Notes under the pieces: generated by a model
Database searches by the model: none
Seen by the model: only the letters and a program-made list of their open reading frames with translations
Told to the model about the DNA's origin: nothing
DNA from: Aurantiacibacter gangjinensis
Lineage (GTDB): Bacteria; Pseudomonadota; Alphaproteobacteria; Sphingomonadales; Sphingomonadaceae
NCBI RefSeq assembly: GCF_001886695.1
Contig: NZ_CP018097.1
Location: 682,001 to 746,000 of the forward strand
Length of the DNA stretch: 64,000 nucleotides
Direction of reading: 5' to 3'
Part shown: positions 26,428-35,237 of the stretch, in pieces
How the letters are laid out: each line of letters begins with the position of its first letter
Numbering within the stretch: the first letter of the stretch is position 1
Made by a program: the position numbers and the translations under genes

Positions 26428-27891
26428 ATGAGCTTGCTGAAGAAGATCCTCCTCGCCATTCTGATACTGCTGCTGATCGGCGCTGCCGTGCTGTGGTACC
26501 TTTTCCAGGGCGACACCGCGCAATATACACTGGAGCAGACGACGGGCACCGATCCCACGCTCGCCGAGCCCGATCCGCAGCTGGTGCCGACTGTCGATAT
26601 CGCCGAACCGATCGGCTGGGCCGAAGGTGCTGCGCCGACGGCGGCCGAGGGACTCACCGTCAATCGCTTTGCCGAGGGGCTGGACCATCCGCGCGTCGTT
26701 TACGCCATGCCCAATGGAGACGTGCTGGTCACGCTGACCGCGGCACCTCCCGGCGATGTGGCCGGCGGCTGGCTGACCAATTTCGTTGCCGGGATTTTGT
26801 TCGACCGCGCCGGCTCTGGCGGAGAATCGGCGAACCAGCTTATCCTTCTGCGCGATACGGACGAGGATGGCGTGGCCGACGAGCAGCACGTGCTGCGCGA
26901 AGACGATATGGACTCCCCCTCCGGCATCGCCTGGGCGGATGGCAATCTCTACATCGCCAATCACAACGCCGTGCTGCGCTTCGATTATGAAGAAGGCGCG
27001 AATGCCGTGACGGGCGAGCCCGAGAAGCTCGCCGACCTGCCGCCTGCGGGCAATCACTGGATGCGCAACCTCATCCTCTCAGAGGATGACGAGCGGTTGT
27101 ATATCGCGGTCGGCTCGGCATCCAATATCGGCGAGGGCGGCATGGATATCGAGGATGGTCGGGCGGCGATCCACGAGCTGGACCTCGCCAGCGGATCGGC
27201 ACGACTGTTTGGCGCGGGTCTGCGCAATCCCAACGGCATGGCCTTCAACCCCTGGACCGGCGAATTGTGGACCACGGTGAATGAGCGGGACATGCTCGGC
27301 TCCGACCTTGTGCCGGATTACCTGACCAACGTGCCCATCGGCGTGCATTACGGCTGGCCCTGGGTCTATTGGAACGACGTGATCGACGAGCGGGTGGAAG
27401 CGCCCATGCCGCAATTCCTCACCGAATACACCCGTACACCGGTTTATGCGATGGGCGCGCATGTCGCCGCGCTGGGTCTCGTCTTCACCGAAGAGGGCAC
27501 GCGTATGGGTAGCCGCTTCGGGCAGGGCGCATTTATCGCGCGGCACGGATCGTGGAACCGCAAGCCGCCATCGGGCTACGACGTGGTGTTCGTCCGCTTC
27601 GATGAACGCGGCAATCCCGTGGGAGAGCCGATCAATGTGCTCGATCCCTTCCTGGCAGGTGACGGACAGACCTATGGCCGACCGACCTGGGTGGAATGGG
27701 ACCGCACAGGCGCGCTGCTGGTGAGCGACGATACGGCTGGCATCATTTGGCGCGTCATCGCGCCTGAGGCCGAGCCGGCTGCCGCCATCGAGCGCAATAG
27801 CGGCGAAAGCCTTCCGCCGCGTCGCCAGCTGAATGGCGATCCCAATCGCGCCTTCGAGGCAGGGGCAGTAGACATGGGAGATATCTTCTGA
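26428..27891 (+). CDS. Membrane-anchored PQQ-dependent sugar (sorbosone-type) dehydrogenase family protein
   Basis: 487 residues. One N-terminal membrane helix (about 5-27) anchors a periplasmic six-bladed beta-propeller of the glucose/sorbosone dehydrogenase family. Motifs: FAEGLDHPRVVYAMPNGDVL, AGLRNPNGMAFNPWTGELW, and the late GSWNRKPPSGYDVVFVRF that is typical of L-sorbosone dehydrogenase-like proteins. True substrate and PQQ use are not established by sequence. ATG at 26428; upstream frame not needed. Confidence 0.86.
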   Translation: MSLLKKILLAILILLLIGAAVLWYLFQGDTAQYTLEQTTGTDPTLAEPDPQLVPTVDIAEPIGWAEGAAPTAAEGLTVNRFAEGLDHPRVVYAMPNGDVLVTLTAAPPGDVAGGWLTNFVAGILFDRAGSGGESANQLILLRDTDEDGVADEQHVLREDDMDSPSGIAWADGNLYIANHNAVLRFDYEEGANAVTGEPEKLADLPPAGNHWMRNLILSEDDERLYIAVGSASNIGEGGMDIEDGRAAIHELDLASGSARLFGAGLRNPNGMAFNPWTGELWTTVNERDMLGSDLVPDYLTNVPIGVHYGWPWVYWNDVIDERVEAPMPQFLTEYTRTPVYAMGAHVAALGLVFTEEGTRMGSRFGQGAFIARHGSWNRKPPSGYDVVFVRFDERGNPVGEPINVLDPFLAGDGQTYGRPTWVEWDRTGALLVSDDTAGIIWRVIAPEAEPAAAIERNSGESLPPRRQLNGDPNRAFEAGAVDMGDIF

Positions 27892-27925
27892 CGCTGGAGC
27901 GGCAGCTGCGAGAGTTGTCGACGCC

Positions 27926-28861
27926 ATGAGCGGAAGGGACGGGCTTATCTCGCCCGACAGCGCAGGCATCGCGCGCGCGGCCGATACCATCAAGGAAGGC
28001 GGGCTTGTCGCCATGCCGACCGAGACGGTCTACGGCCTTGCCGGACGCGCGGACCGTGCGGAAACAGTCGCGGCGATATACCGCGCGAAAGGTCGTCCCA
28101 GCTTTAATCCGCTGATCGTGCATGTCGCTTCGCTCGATATGGCTCGCGCGCTGGCCGAATTCTCTCCTTTGGCGCTGGAACTGGCGGGGATGTACTGGCC
28201 CGGTCCGCTCACGCTTGTGCTGCCGCTGCGGCCCGAGGCGGCGATCGCCGGGGCCGTGACCGCCGGCCTCCCGACCATAGCCCTGCGTATCCCGGCGCAT
28301 CCGGTTGCGCGCGCATTGCTGGAAGAAACCGCGCTTCCGCTTGCGGCACCCTCCGCAAACCGGAGCAACGGGATCAGCCCGACGCGCCCTGAGCACGTTG
28401 CCGCGTCCTTAAGAGAGGCTGCGCCGCCGATCCTCGACGGAGGGCCGTGCGAATCGGGACTGGAGTCCACGATCATCGCGGTCGATGACGGGTGGCGGTT
28501 GCTGCGACCCGGGCCGGTGGGCGAGGACGAGCTCGCCCGGCAGTTCGGACCGCCTGCAAAGTCGCGCGGCGCGACTATCGAGGCGCCGGGGCAGCTCGCT
28601 AAGCACTATTCGCCCGGAAAGCCCGTGCGGCTGGATGCGAGGGAAGCCGAGCCGGGTGAGTTCTTCATCGGCTTCGGCGACATCCCCGGCGATTTTAGCC
28701 TTTCGTTCGCAGGCGATCTCGCGCAGGCAGCGTCACGCCTTTACGAAGCCTTGCATCGCGGGGCGGCGGCGAGCCAAGGCAAGATCGCCATCGCGCCGAT
28801 CCCGCAGACCGGCATGGGCGCTGCCATCAACGACCGCTTGAGGCGGGCAGCAGCCAGCTAG
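27926..28861 (+). CDS. L-threonylcarbamoyladenylate synthase, Sua5 type
   Basis: 311 residues made of the YrdC domain (about 15-200) and the C-terminal Sua5 domain. It makes threonylcarbamoyl-AMP for the t6A37 modification of tRNA. Seen: GGLVAMPTETVYGLAGRAD, YRAKGRPSFNPLIVHV, PLAAPSANRSNGISPTRPEH, and PGQLAKHYSPGKPV from the linker that closes the active site. The last codon overlaps the stop of the convergent lipoprotein gene in a CTAG palindrome. Confidence 0.93.
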   Translation: MSGRDGLISPDSAGIARAADTIKEGGLVAMPTETVYGLAGRADRAETVAAIYRAKGRPSFNPLIVHVASLDMARALAEFSPLALELAGMYWPGPLTLVLPLRPEAAIAGAVTAGLPTIALRIPAHPVARALLEETALPLAAPSANRSNGISPTRPEHVAASLREAAPPILDGGPCESGLESTIIAVDDGWRLLRPGPVGEDELARQFGPPAKSRGATIEAPGQLAKHYSPGKPVRLDAREAEPGEFFIGFGDIPGDFSLSFAGDLAQAASRLYEALHRGAAASQGKIAIAPIPQTGMGAAINDRLRRAAAS

Positions 28862-29196
28862 TCGCGCTGTTCGGGCAGGTCCTGCGGCAGCGAGGCTATC
28901 AACTCATCCATTTCGCGGCGCATGGCAACGGCGTCGCGACAGGCGCGGTCGTTGCCTTCCAGGCAGTCTTCGGACTTGCGCTCGTAATCTTCGGAAAGCT
29001 CGCCAAGCCGCTCCTCGCGTTCGCGCAATTCGCGCCCACGGTTGCGATCCGCCTCGTCCTGGCTGGTGGTCGCCCAGTCGGCCACTTGCGCGACGCCGCG
29101 TACCGGCGCCGTGGCCACATCGACGACCGTTCCCACTGCGCAGCCCGACAGGGCCATGGCGATGGAAGGAAAAAGACAAAAGCTTTTCAGACGCAT
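28858..29196 (-). CDS. Small lipoprotein with coiled-coil-like tail
   Basis: 112 residues from the ATG at 29196. A type II signal with lipobox ALSGC (Cys about 18) is followed by a hydrophobic VDVATAPVRGVAQVADW stretch and a highly charged helical tail (RGRELREREERLGELSEDYE) with two cysteines in CLEGNDRACRDA. No named family. The frame extends to 29247, but the signal sequence starts at 29196. Its stop shares bases with the Sua5 stop. Confidence 0.7.
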   Translation of the reverse strand: MRLKSFCLFPSIAMALSGCAVGTVVDVATAPVRGVAQVADWATTSQDEADRNRGRELREREERLGELSEDYERKSEDCLEGNDRACRDAVAMRREMDELIASLPQDLPEQRD

Positions 29197-29273
29197 GGCG
29201 GGTCCATGATGTTGCGACACGTCGCTATCATGGACCCGCCATGGCAATCTGGCAATAAGACTGCGCTACCGCG

Positions 29274-30005
29274 TCAGGCGTCTTCGCAGATGAGGCTGCC
29301 GGAGCCGACCGTGGTTGATTCGCAGCGCGCGGAGCCGATGACCCGCACATCGCCCGAGCCGACGAAATTGGCCTCGACATTCCCGTCGGACCGGACGGTG
29401 ACATCTCCGGAACCCGCGATATTCACTTCCACATCCTCCGCCGACAATTGCTCGAACTCCACATCCCCGCTGCCGGCGATGTTTACGGAAAGACTATCTG
29501 CCGAACCGGCTCCCGAAACGGTTCCGCTGCCAGCGATATCGACCTCCACGGAAGCAGCCTCGATTTGCGCGATGGTAGCAGTGCCCGCACCGGGCATCTC
29601 GATGGTCGCATCGCCCGTCATCGTGTCGGCTGAGATGTCGCCCGAGCCGATCACGGCTATGCCCGACAGCGAAGGCACGGTTACGGAAACCTGGGCATTG
29701 TCGCTATCGGTCCAGGTTCCTTGGTCACGGTGGATCAAAAGTTCACTGCCTTCCAGCTCGAAGCGCATCCGTTCACGCGCGACGGGTGTACCATCTACGC
29801 TGATGGCGAAGCGGGAGCCGCGCGTAATGGTGACGGAATCCGATCCTGCCAGCGCAATCATCGTCGGCGCCTCGGCCCCGAAATCGACCTCGGCGAGCGG
29901 GACACCGTCGCCGCCTGCGCTCATGCTGCTCATGTTGCAGGCCGAAAGCCCGAGCGTTGCCAGGCCCGCCATGGCTGCAAGTGCAAAAGTCCTACCGATT
30001 CCCAT
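29274..30005 (-). CDS. GIN-domain (DUF2807) putative lipoprotein
   Basis: 243 residues. Lipobox LGLSAC at about residues 18-23, then a beta-helical DUF2807/GIN domain with repeated GSGDV-like turns: GSGDISAD, AGSGTVSG, AGSGDVEFE, AGSGDVTVR, GSGDVRVIG, GSGSLICE, spaced about 18-22 residues. Such periodicity builds a right-handed beta-solenoid. Two late cysteines could form a disulfide. Function unknown, surface or periplasmic. Confidence 0.85.
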   Translation of the reverse strand: MGIGRTFALAAMAGLATLGLSACNMSSMSAGGDGVPLAEVDFGAEAPTMIALAGSDSVTITRGSRFAISVDGTPVARERMRFELEGSELLIHRDQGTWTDSDNAQVSVTVPSLSGIAVIGSGDISADTMTGDATIEMPGAGTATIAQIEAASVEVDIAGSGTVSGAGSADSLSVNIAGSGDVEFEQLSAEDVEVNIAGSGDVTVRSDGNVEANFVGSGDVRVIGSARCESTTVGSGSLICEDA

Positions 30006-30103
30006 TCCCGTCTCCTGTCAAAGCGTGTTATCTATGCAATACAGCAAAAGCTTACGTTTCGCAAAGCCGTTCGTCGAACGTCTGCTGACATTGGCCGAAC
30101 AGA

Positions 30104-30139
30104 AAAAGGGCCGCCGTGTGTGCGATCCGACGGCCCTTT
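30104..30139 (-). terminator. Intrinsic terminator after carD
   Basis: Reading the minus strand, AAAGGGCCGTCG pairs with CGGCGGCCCTTT (one mismatch in 12) around a 12-base loop, followed by TTTTCTG. It starts 26 bp after the carD stop. Confidence 0.75.
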
Positions 30140-30165
30140 CAAAGCATAGAGAATGCGACGAAGCG

Positions 30166-30699
30166 TTACGCGTCCTCGGTATTCTCGTAATATTGCGGCG
30201 CATGCTCTTTCAACACGTCGAGGATCTTTTCGAGAGCGGTGGGCTCGTCGGTCTTTTCCATCGCGGCAAGCTCGCGCGCCAGGCGGCTGGAGGCCGCTTC
30301 GAAGATCTGGCGCTCGGAATAGCTCTGCTCGGGCTGGTCTTCCGGGCGGAACAGGTCGCGCGTCACTTCGGCAATCAGTACGATTTCGCCCGAATTGATC
30401 TTCGCTTCGTATTCCTGCGCACGGCGGCTCCACATGGTGCGCTTGACCTTGGGCTTGCCCTTCAGCGTCTCCATCGCTTCCTTCAGCGTCTTGTCGCTGG
30501 AAAGCTTGCGCATGCCAATGCTTTCGACCTTGTTGGTGGGAACGCGCAGCGTCATGCGCTCTTTCTCGAACCGCAGCACATACAGTTCCAGCTGCATGCC
30601 GGCGATTTCTTCATTCTGCAATTCGATCACACGGCCCACGCCGTGCTTGGGGTAAACAACGTAATCACCGACTTCAAAGGCGGGCGCATTGGCAGCCAT
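30166..30699 (-). CDS. carD: CarD family transcriptional regulator
   Basis: 177 residues. The N-terminal RNA-polymerase interaction domain starts FEVGDYVVYPKHGVGRVIEL; the C-terminal helical DNA-binding part includes MWSRRAQEYEAKINSG with the conserved Trp that wedges the upstream edge of the promoter bubble. CarD stabilises RNA polymerase-promoter open complexes, often at rRNA promoters. Own terminator downstream and a probable own promoter upstream make it monocistronic. Confidence 0.95.
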   Translation of the reverse strand: MAANAPAFEVGDYVVYPKHGVGRVIELQNEEIAGMQLELYVLRFEKERMTLRVPTNKVESIGMRKLSSDKTLKEAMETLKGKPKVKRTMWSRRAQEYEAKINSGEIVLIAEVTRDLFRPEDQPEQSYSERQIFEAASSRLARELAAMEKTDEPTALEKILDVLKEHAPQYYENTEDA

Positions 30700-30853
30700 G
30701 TATTCGTCCTTTCCTTGGCAGTCCCCACAGTGAGCGGCTCCTCCTTTTCGCGCGAGGCGCGAAAAGCATGACGAACCGCAATTGTTGCTAAAAGCGTAGG
30801 ACCTGCCTTCCTAAATCGCCTGCAGGCTGCCGCGCAGCACTGCAGTTGCCGAC

Positions 30854-30882
30854 ATTATATAACAGATAATTGACACAATTGC
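30854..30882 (-). promoter_or_regulatory. Probable carD promoter region
   Basis: On the minus strand a perfect TATAAT (30859-30854) lies about 155 bp before the carD ATG, in an unusually AT-rich stretch. No good -35 is found at 16-18 bases, but AATTG-TGT-CAATT forms a small inverted repeat just upstream of the -10. Between it and carD a 9-bp hairpin (30744-30766, CTTTTCGCG/CGCGAAAAG) lies in the predicted leader. Confidence 0.4.
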
Positions 30883-30922
30883 GAGTCCTGCAACAATCAT
30901 GCTTGCTGTCACCGCAAGTGGA

Positions 30923-31723
30923 CTACGCGCAGCGGCGCACGGCGGTGAATTGCGCACCGAGCAACAGGACATAGGCGCTCAAATACAGCCAGGTCAGCAA
31001 GACGATCACGGCACCCAGCGATCCGTATGTGGCATTGTAGCTGCCGAAATTGGCGACATAGAAGCCGAAGGCCGCGGTAAAGGCGACGATACCTGCCGCA
31101 GCCACGAAAGCGCCCTGCATAGCTGCGCGCCAGGATGGCGCGATGGATGGTGGGGCGCGGCGTATAAGTGCGGCAATGCCGGCGGTGAAGATCGCCACCA
31201 GCATCAACAGCGTCGCCACGCGGCTGAGCGCGCCCAAACCGATTCGCTCTGCAAACGCGGTGACAAATCCCATGCCCGCCACCAGCAACCCGGCGCCGAC
31301 GATCACGCCGATGACGATCGTCACGGCAAACAGATTGGCGCGCACAAAGCCGCGACGCCCTTCATCGCCAAACGCGATTGCAATCGCGCGCACCAGGGCC
31401 GTGGCGCTGGATCGGGCGCTGATGAGCGCGAGCGCCAGGGCCAGGAGCAGCGCCAGGCCCTTCGTGCCGGAGGACGTTTCGACGACCGCTTCCAGCTGGT
31501 CGCCGATCAGAGTGGCAGCGGAATCGGGCAGGTTCTGCGCCATTGCGCCGATATGGTTGGCTACGGTCTGCGGGTCCGCGACCAACCCGTAGGACAGGAC
31601 ACTCGCAGCCAGTAGCGGAACGAACGACAGGAAGGCGAAATAGGCCACTCCCGCCGCCAATACGGAAAGGTCGTTATCGGTGGCTTTCGCCCACGCGGCT
31701 TTGGTATCGGAGATCAGCGCCAT
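30923..31723 (-). CDS. YihY/BrkB family inner-membrane protein
   Basis: 266 residues with six hydrophobic segments. Family motifs: VLAAGVAYFAFLSFVPLLAA near the N-terminus and NATYGSLGAVIVLLTWLYLS (within YNATYGSLGAVIVLL) near the C-terminus. Once annotated as ribonuclease BN by error; true function is unknown, perhaps transport. A second family member is cut by the right edge of the window. Confidence 0.88.
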   Translation of the reverse strand: MALISDTKAAWAKATDNDLSVLAAGVAYFAFLSFVPLLAASVLSYGLVADPQTVANHIGAMAQNLPDSAATLIGDQLEAVVETSSGTKGLALLLALALALISARSSATALVRAIAIAFGDEGRRGFVRANLFAVTIVIGVIVGAGLLVAGMGFVTAFAERIGLGALSRVATLLMLVAIFTAGIAALIRRAPPSIAPSWRAAMQGAFVAAAGIVAFTAAFGFYVANFGSYNATYGSLGAVIVLLTWLYLSAYVLLLGAQFTAVRRCA

Positions 31724-31770
31724 GTGCGCCCAACGCCGCGGCAGGCGGATGGTTCACATTGCGGAGGGGA

Positions 31771-32109
31771 TCAGTCGCCTTCTCCCGGCTCGGAAGAGAA
31801 GTGCTTTTCGAACTTGCCTTCTTCACCCTTGTGATCGTCCGCGTCGGCGGGCGGATCCTTCTTTTCGGTGATGTTCGGCCACTCGGCGGAGAACTTGGTG
31901 TTCAGCTCCAGCCATTTCTCGATATTGTTTTCGGTATCGGGAAGGATGGCTTCGGCCGGGCATTCCGGCTCACACACGCCGCAATCGATGCATTCGGACG
32001 GGTTGATGACGAGCATGTTCTCGCCCTCGTAGAAACAGTCCACCGGACAGACTTCGACACAGTCTGTGTACTTGCATTTGATGCAGGCGTCGGTGACGAC
32101 GTAGGTCAT
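31771..32109 (-). CDS. fdxA: 7Fe ferredoxin FdxA
   Basis: 112 residues. Two cluster sites at the N-terminus: [14 protein letters not shown] (3Fe-4S, from the split CxxxxxxC pattern) and [12 protein letters not shown] (4Fe-4S), then the long C-terminal helix region of the alphaproteobacterial FdxA with [15 protein letters not shown]. It carries electrons in the cytoplasm. In a run with the S4 and helicase genes on the same strand. Confidence 0.95.
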   Translation of the reverse strand: MTYVVTDACIKCKYTDCVEVCPVDCFYEGENMLVINPSECIDCGVCEPECPAEAILPDTENNIEKWLELNTKFSAEWPNITEKKDPPADADDHKGEEGKFEKHFSSEPGEGD

Positions 32110-32186
32110 GGCAGCGATTGTCCTCTATGCTCGCCCAGGCGAGAGAAGTCTCTGCGGGCATGATGGCGCCCTGCTATGGCGATCCG

Positions 32187-32441
32187 TCACGCAGCGTCAA
32201 GCACTTGGTAATGCGCGAGCGCTTCTGCCGCCGGACCGCGCCGCTCGGGAAGCGCCAGGATTTCGATCACGCGCACGCCCTCGCCAATAGGCAATGTCAG
32301 GACATCGCGGACGCTCACGGCCTGGCTGGCGCACGTGACGCGGAGGCGGTTGCAGCGGATGTGACCGTCCTCGACCCAGCGCTTGGCGATGGCGCGGCTT
32401 TTCGCCAGCCGCAATCGCACCAGCAAAAGGTCGATCCGCAT
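32187..32441 (-). CDS. S4-domain RNA-binding protein (Hsp15-like)
   Basis: 84 residues that are little more than an S4 domain: MRIDLLLVRLRLAKSRAIAK, VEDGHIRCNRLRV, then a short basic tail. Hsp15 (HslR) binds 50S subunits with stalled nascent chains; this one is shorter than E. coli Hsp15. Its ATG shares one base with the stop of the helicase gene (TAATG), so the two are translated together. Confidence 0.88.
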   Translation of the reverse strand: MRIDLLLVRLRLAKSRAIAKRWVEDGHIRCNRLRVTCASQAVSVRDVLTLPIGEGVRVIEILALPERRGPAAEALAHYQVLDAA

Positions 32442-35065
32442 TAGCTCTTGCCAAGCAGGTCGGCGAGACCGGCGAAGGCTGCGCCGCCATCGCCCTTTGG
32501 TTCAGCCGGACGGCGCGGACCGCGCTGGTTCTGGCCCTTGCTGGCTCTTTTCGGACCCTTCTTAACATCGGCGCGCTGCGACCCTCGGTGCTTACTGCGC
32601 GACGGCGCAAAATCCTTCCGCGGCGCACGCCACGTCCACAGGACAGGGCGCGGCGGACCATAAAAGCCTTCCGTCAGCTCTTCGACCTGCCCAGGGCGGA
32701 ACCCTGCATCCTTCATCAGGCTGCGAAAATTCTCCGGCAACAGGCCCATACTGGTGGCAAGCGCCAGGTCGACGGGAAAGCCGCGAATATCCTTGCTTTG
32801 CGGCGTTCGGGCACGCCGTTCATGCGCGGCGCGAAACAGCTTTTCCGCCATGTCGATGCGAATCGCCTGCTTGCCCGCGCGGCGATAGCCTGCCGGCGGA
32901 TGCTTCCCGCCTTCGATCACGGCTTCCATGCCTTCGTTAACCGGCCTGCGGTCCAGCCCCAGATCGCGCAGCAGCTTGCGCGGGGCGGGCTTCAGAAGCG
33001 CGGGCACGAAGACATCGAGCGAGCCGATATTGACGCCGAGACGGCGCAGGAAAGGTCGCTTCTCCTTCGGCACATGGGCAAGGCCCGCATCCTCGCGGCG
33101 CGTGGTGCCATTGCGGTCGGCGAGCGTCAGCAACAGCGCGCGAACTTCCGTACCTGCCTCCGGGTCGGTCGCAGCATCCTCCAATGCGCGCAGCGGCGCG
33201 AGCGGGGCCAACTGCCCTTCAAGCCAGTGATCGAGCGCACCCTGCAGGCGGTCGCGATGGGCCGGGTCCATCTGGCCCAGCTCCTTAGCCATGACGAGGC
33301 GCGGTCGGCTGGGGCTCTTCCCGCGTTCCAGGGTGGCGACGGGTTGGTCGCCGCGCAGCACCTGTCCCCTATGGATGCGGAGCTCGCCCAGTTCGTCCGA
33401 CACCAGCTTTTGCGCCTTGGCCGCCAGCAGACCGGCCATATGCTTCTCAGCCGCGGCCAGCATCAGCTTGCGTTCTTCGCTCGGCGCCTCGGCATCCACC
33501 ACGAAGCGGAAGCCTTCGAGATGGCCGATTGGTTCGCCTTCGACCGTGACCTGGCCATCGTCCTGCAATTCTACGCGCAAAAGTCCTGCATCCTTTCCCA
33601 TACCTTTCATCAATACAGAGGTTCGCCGGTTGACGAAACGCTCCCGCAATCGCCCGTGCAGCGCATCGGACAGTTTCGCTTCGGCAGCGCGGGCACGCTC
33701 TGCCATTTCGTCGCGCGCCAGCACCCAGTCAGGCCGCTGGCAGATATACGCCCAGCTGCGAATGGCAGCGAGACGGCCCTGCAACGTGTCGATATCGCCG
33801 GAGGTGTTGCCTAGTTCCGAAATACGTGCCGCCACGAAGTCCGCGCCGATATGCCCGCCGCGCAGATCGCGCCACAGCCTTGCGACGAAGCGCGCATGTG
33901 CATCGGCCCCTTGCTGGCGAAAATCCGGCAGCTGGCACGCTTCCCAGAACCGGCGGACTTGCCCCGCGCCCGAAATATCGCGCGCGATATCGTCCTGCTC
34001 GGCCAGCCGCTTGAGCACGGACAGGTCGATCGCTTCGGGCGCGCGGGTCAAGCCCTCTGTGCGCGGATGCGCTTCGAGGTCGCCGATCAGCGTATCGAGA
34101 CTGTCGAAACGCGGATCGGGCTCGCGCCAGAACAGCTTGGTAACAGGCGCGAAGTGGTGGTTCTCGATGGCATAAACCTCGTCCTCGGTCAGCTCGAGCG
34201 GAGCGCCGCGGCGATTGCCGGAGAGTGTGCCGAATGTGCCATCCGTCTGGTGGCGACCGGCACGCCCAGCGATCTGCGCCATCTCGGCGGGGTACAGCCG
34301 GCGCTGGCGGACCCCGTCGTATTTGGTGAGCGCGGCAAAGGCGACATGATGCACGTCGAGATTGAGGCCCATACCGATTGCATCGGTCGCTACGATGTAA
34401 TCGACCTCACCGGATTGGAACAATTCAACCTGTGCATTGCGCGTTTGCGGTGAGAGCGCGCCCATCACCACCGCAGCTCCGCCGCGGAAGCGCCGCAGCA
34501 ATTCCGCGACCTGGTAAACCTGCTCCACTGAAAAGGCGACGATGGCACTGCGCGGCGGCAGGCGGGACAGCTTGGCGCTGCCGGCGTGCGTCAATACGGA
34601 GAAGCGTGGCCGCTCCTCGATTTCGGCGCGGGGGACAAGCTGGCGGACCATCGGTTCGAGCGTGGCCGAGCCGAGCAGCATGGTCTCATCCCGCCCGCGC
34701 GCATGCAGCAACCGGTCGGTGAAGATATGGCCGCGCTCGCGATCCGCGCCGATCTGCGCCTCGTCCAGCGCAACGAAGGCCTTGCCTCCTCCGTTTCTGG
34801 GCATGGCCTCGGCCGTGCACAGGAAATAACGCGCACTTGGCGGCTCGATCCGCTCCTCGCCGGTGATCAGCGCGCATTGCGCCTCCCCCTTGATGCGGCA
34901 GACCTTGTCATACACCTCCCGCGCCAGCAGGCGCAGCGGGAAGCCGATGGCCCCGCTTGCGTGGCCGCACATGCGCTCTATGGCGAGGTGGGTCTTGCCG
35001 GTGTTGGTCGGCCCCAGCACCGCGCGGATACGGCTGTCGAAATGGCTTTTCGTCACGATCCGCAT
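32441..35065 (-). CDS. SUV3-like DEAD/DEAH-type RNA helicase
   Basis: 874 residues from the ATG at 35065; an in-frame ATG at 35125 would add 20. Motifs: I GPTNTGKTHLAIERM, II DEAQ, III GSATLEP, V TDAIGMGLNLDV, VI QIAGRAGRH, in the first 320 residues, then a long helical region and a very basic C-terminal tail. Bacterial relatives of mitochondrial SUV3 act in RNA turnover; here the fused S4 neighbour suggests a ribosome or structured-RNA role. The basic tail (KKGPKRASKGQNQRGPRR) probably binds RNA. Confidence 0.9.
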   Translation of the reverse strand: MRIVTKSHFDSRIRAVLGPTNTGKTHLAIERMCGHASGAIGFPLRLLAREVYDKVCRIKGEAQCALITGEERIEPPSARYFLCTAEAMPRNGGGKAFVALDEAQIGADRERGHIFTDRLLHARGRDETMLLGSATLEPMVRQLVPRAEIEERPRFSVLTHAGSAKLSRLPPRSAIVAFSVEQVYQVAELLRRFRGGAAVVMGALSPQTRNAQVELFQSGEVDYIVATDAIGMGLNLDVHHVAFAALTKYDGVRQRRLYPAEMAQIAGRAGRHQTDGTFGTLSGNRRGAPLELTEDEVYAIENHHFAPVTKLFWREPDPRFDSLDTLIGDLEAHPRTEGLTRAPEAIDLSVLKRLAEQDDIARDISGAGQVRRFWEACQLPDFRQQGADAHARFVARLWRDLRGGHIGADFVAARISELGNTSGDIDTLQGRLAAIRSWAYICQRPDWVLARDEMAERARAAEAKLSDALHGRLRERFVNRRTSVLMKGMGKDAGLLRVELQDDGQVTVEGEPIGHLEGFRFVVDAEAPSEERKLMLAAAEKHMAGLLAAKAQKLVSDELGELRIHRGQVLRGDQPVATLERGKSPSRPRLVMAKELGQMDPAHRDRLQGALDHWLEGQLAPLAPLRALEDAATDPEAGTEVRALLLTLADRNGTTRREDAGLAHVPKEKRPFLRRLGVNIGSLDVFVPALLKPAPRKLLRDLGLDRRPVNEGMEAVIEGGKHPPAGYRRAGKQAIRIDMAEKLFRAAHERRARTPQSKDIRGFPVDLALATSMGLLPENFRSLMKDAGFRPGQVEELTEGFYGPPRPVLWTWRAPRKDFAPSRSKHRGSQRADVKKGPKRASKGQNQRGPRRPAEPKGDGGAAFAGLADLLGKS

Positions 35066-35237
35066 GACATGGCGTGTGGCAGGGCAGCGCGCAACCGGAC
35101 TCCGGTCGTCGCTCCACGGACTCAAGTCGTCGACGTTAAGCGCAAATTTACTTTATTCGGCGAGGTTTTGCGACATTACCGGCCACGGACCGGATGGCGC
35201 GCAGGAATCGCAATCGCGCGATCGTGAGGAGAGCGGC

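Noticed and set aside
30744-30766. Hairpin CTTTTCGCG/CGCGAAAAG as a terminator
   Set aside because: No U-run follows on either strand; mentioned only as part of the carD leader.
29086-30771. 561-codon plus-strand frame across the lipoprotein, GIN and carD genes
   Set aside because: It runs antisense through three recognisable genes and a terminator; no domain was seen.
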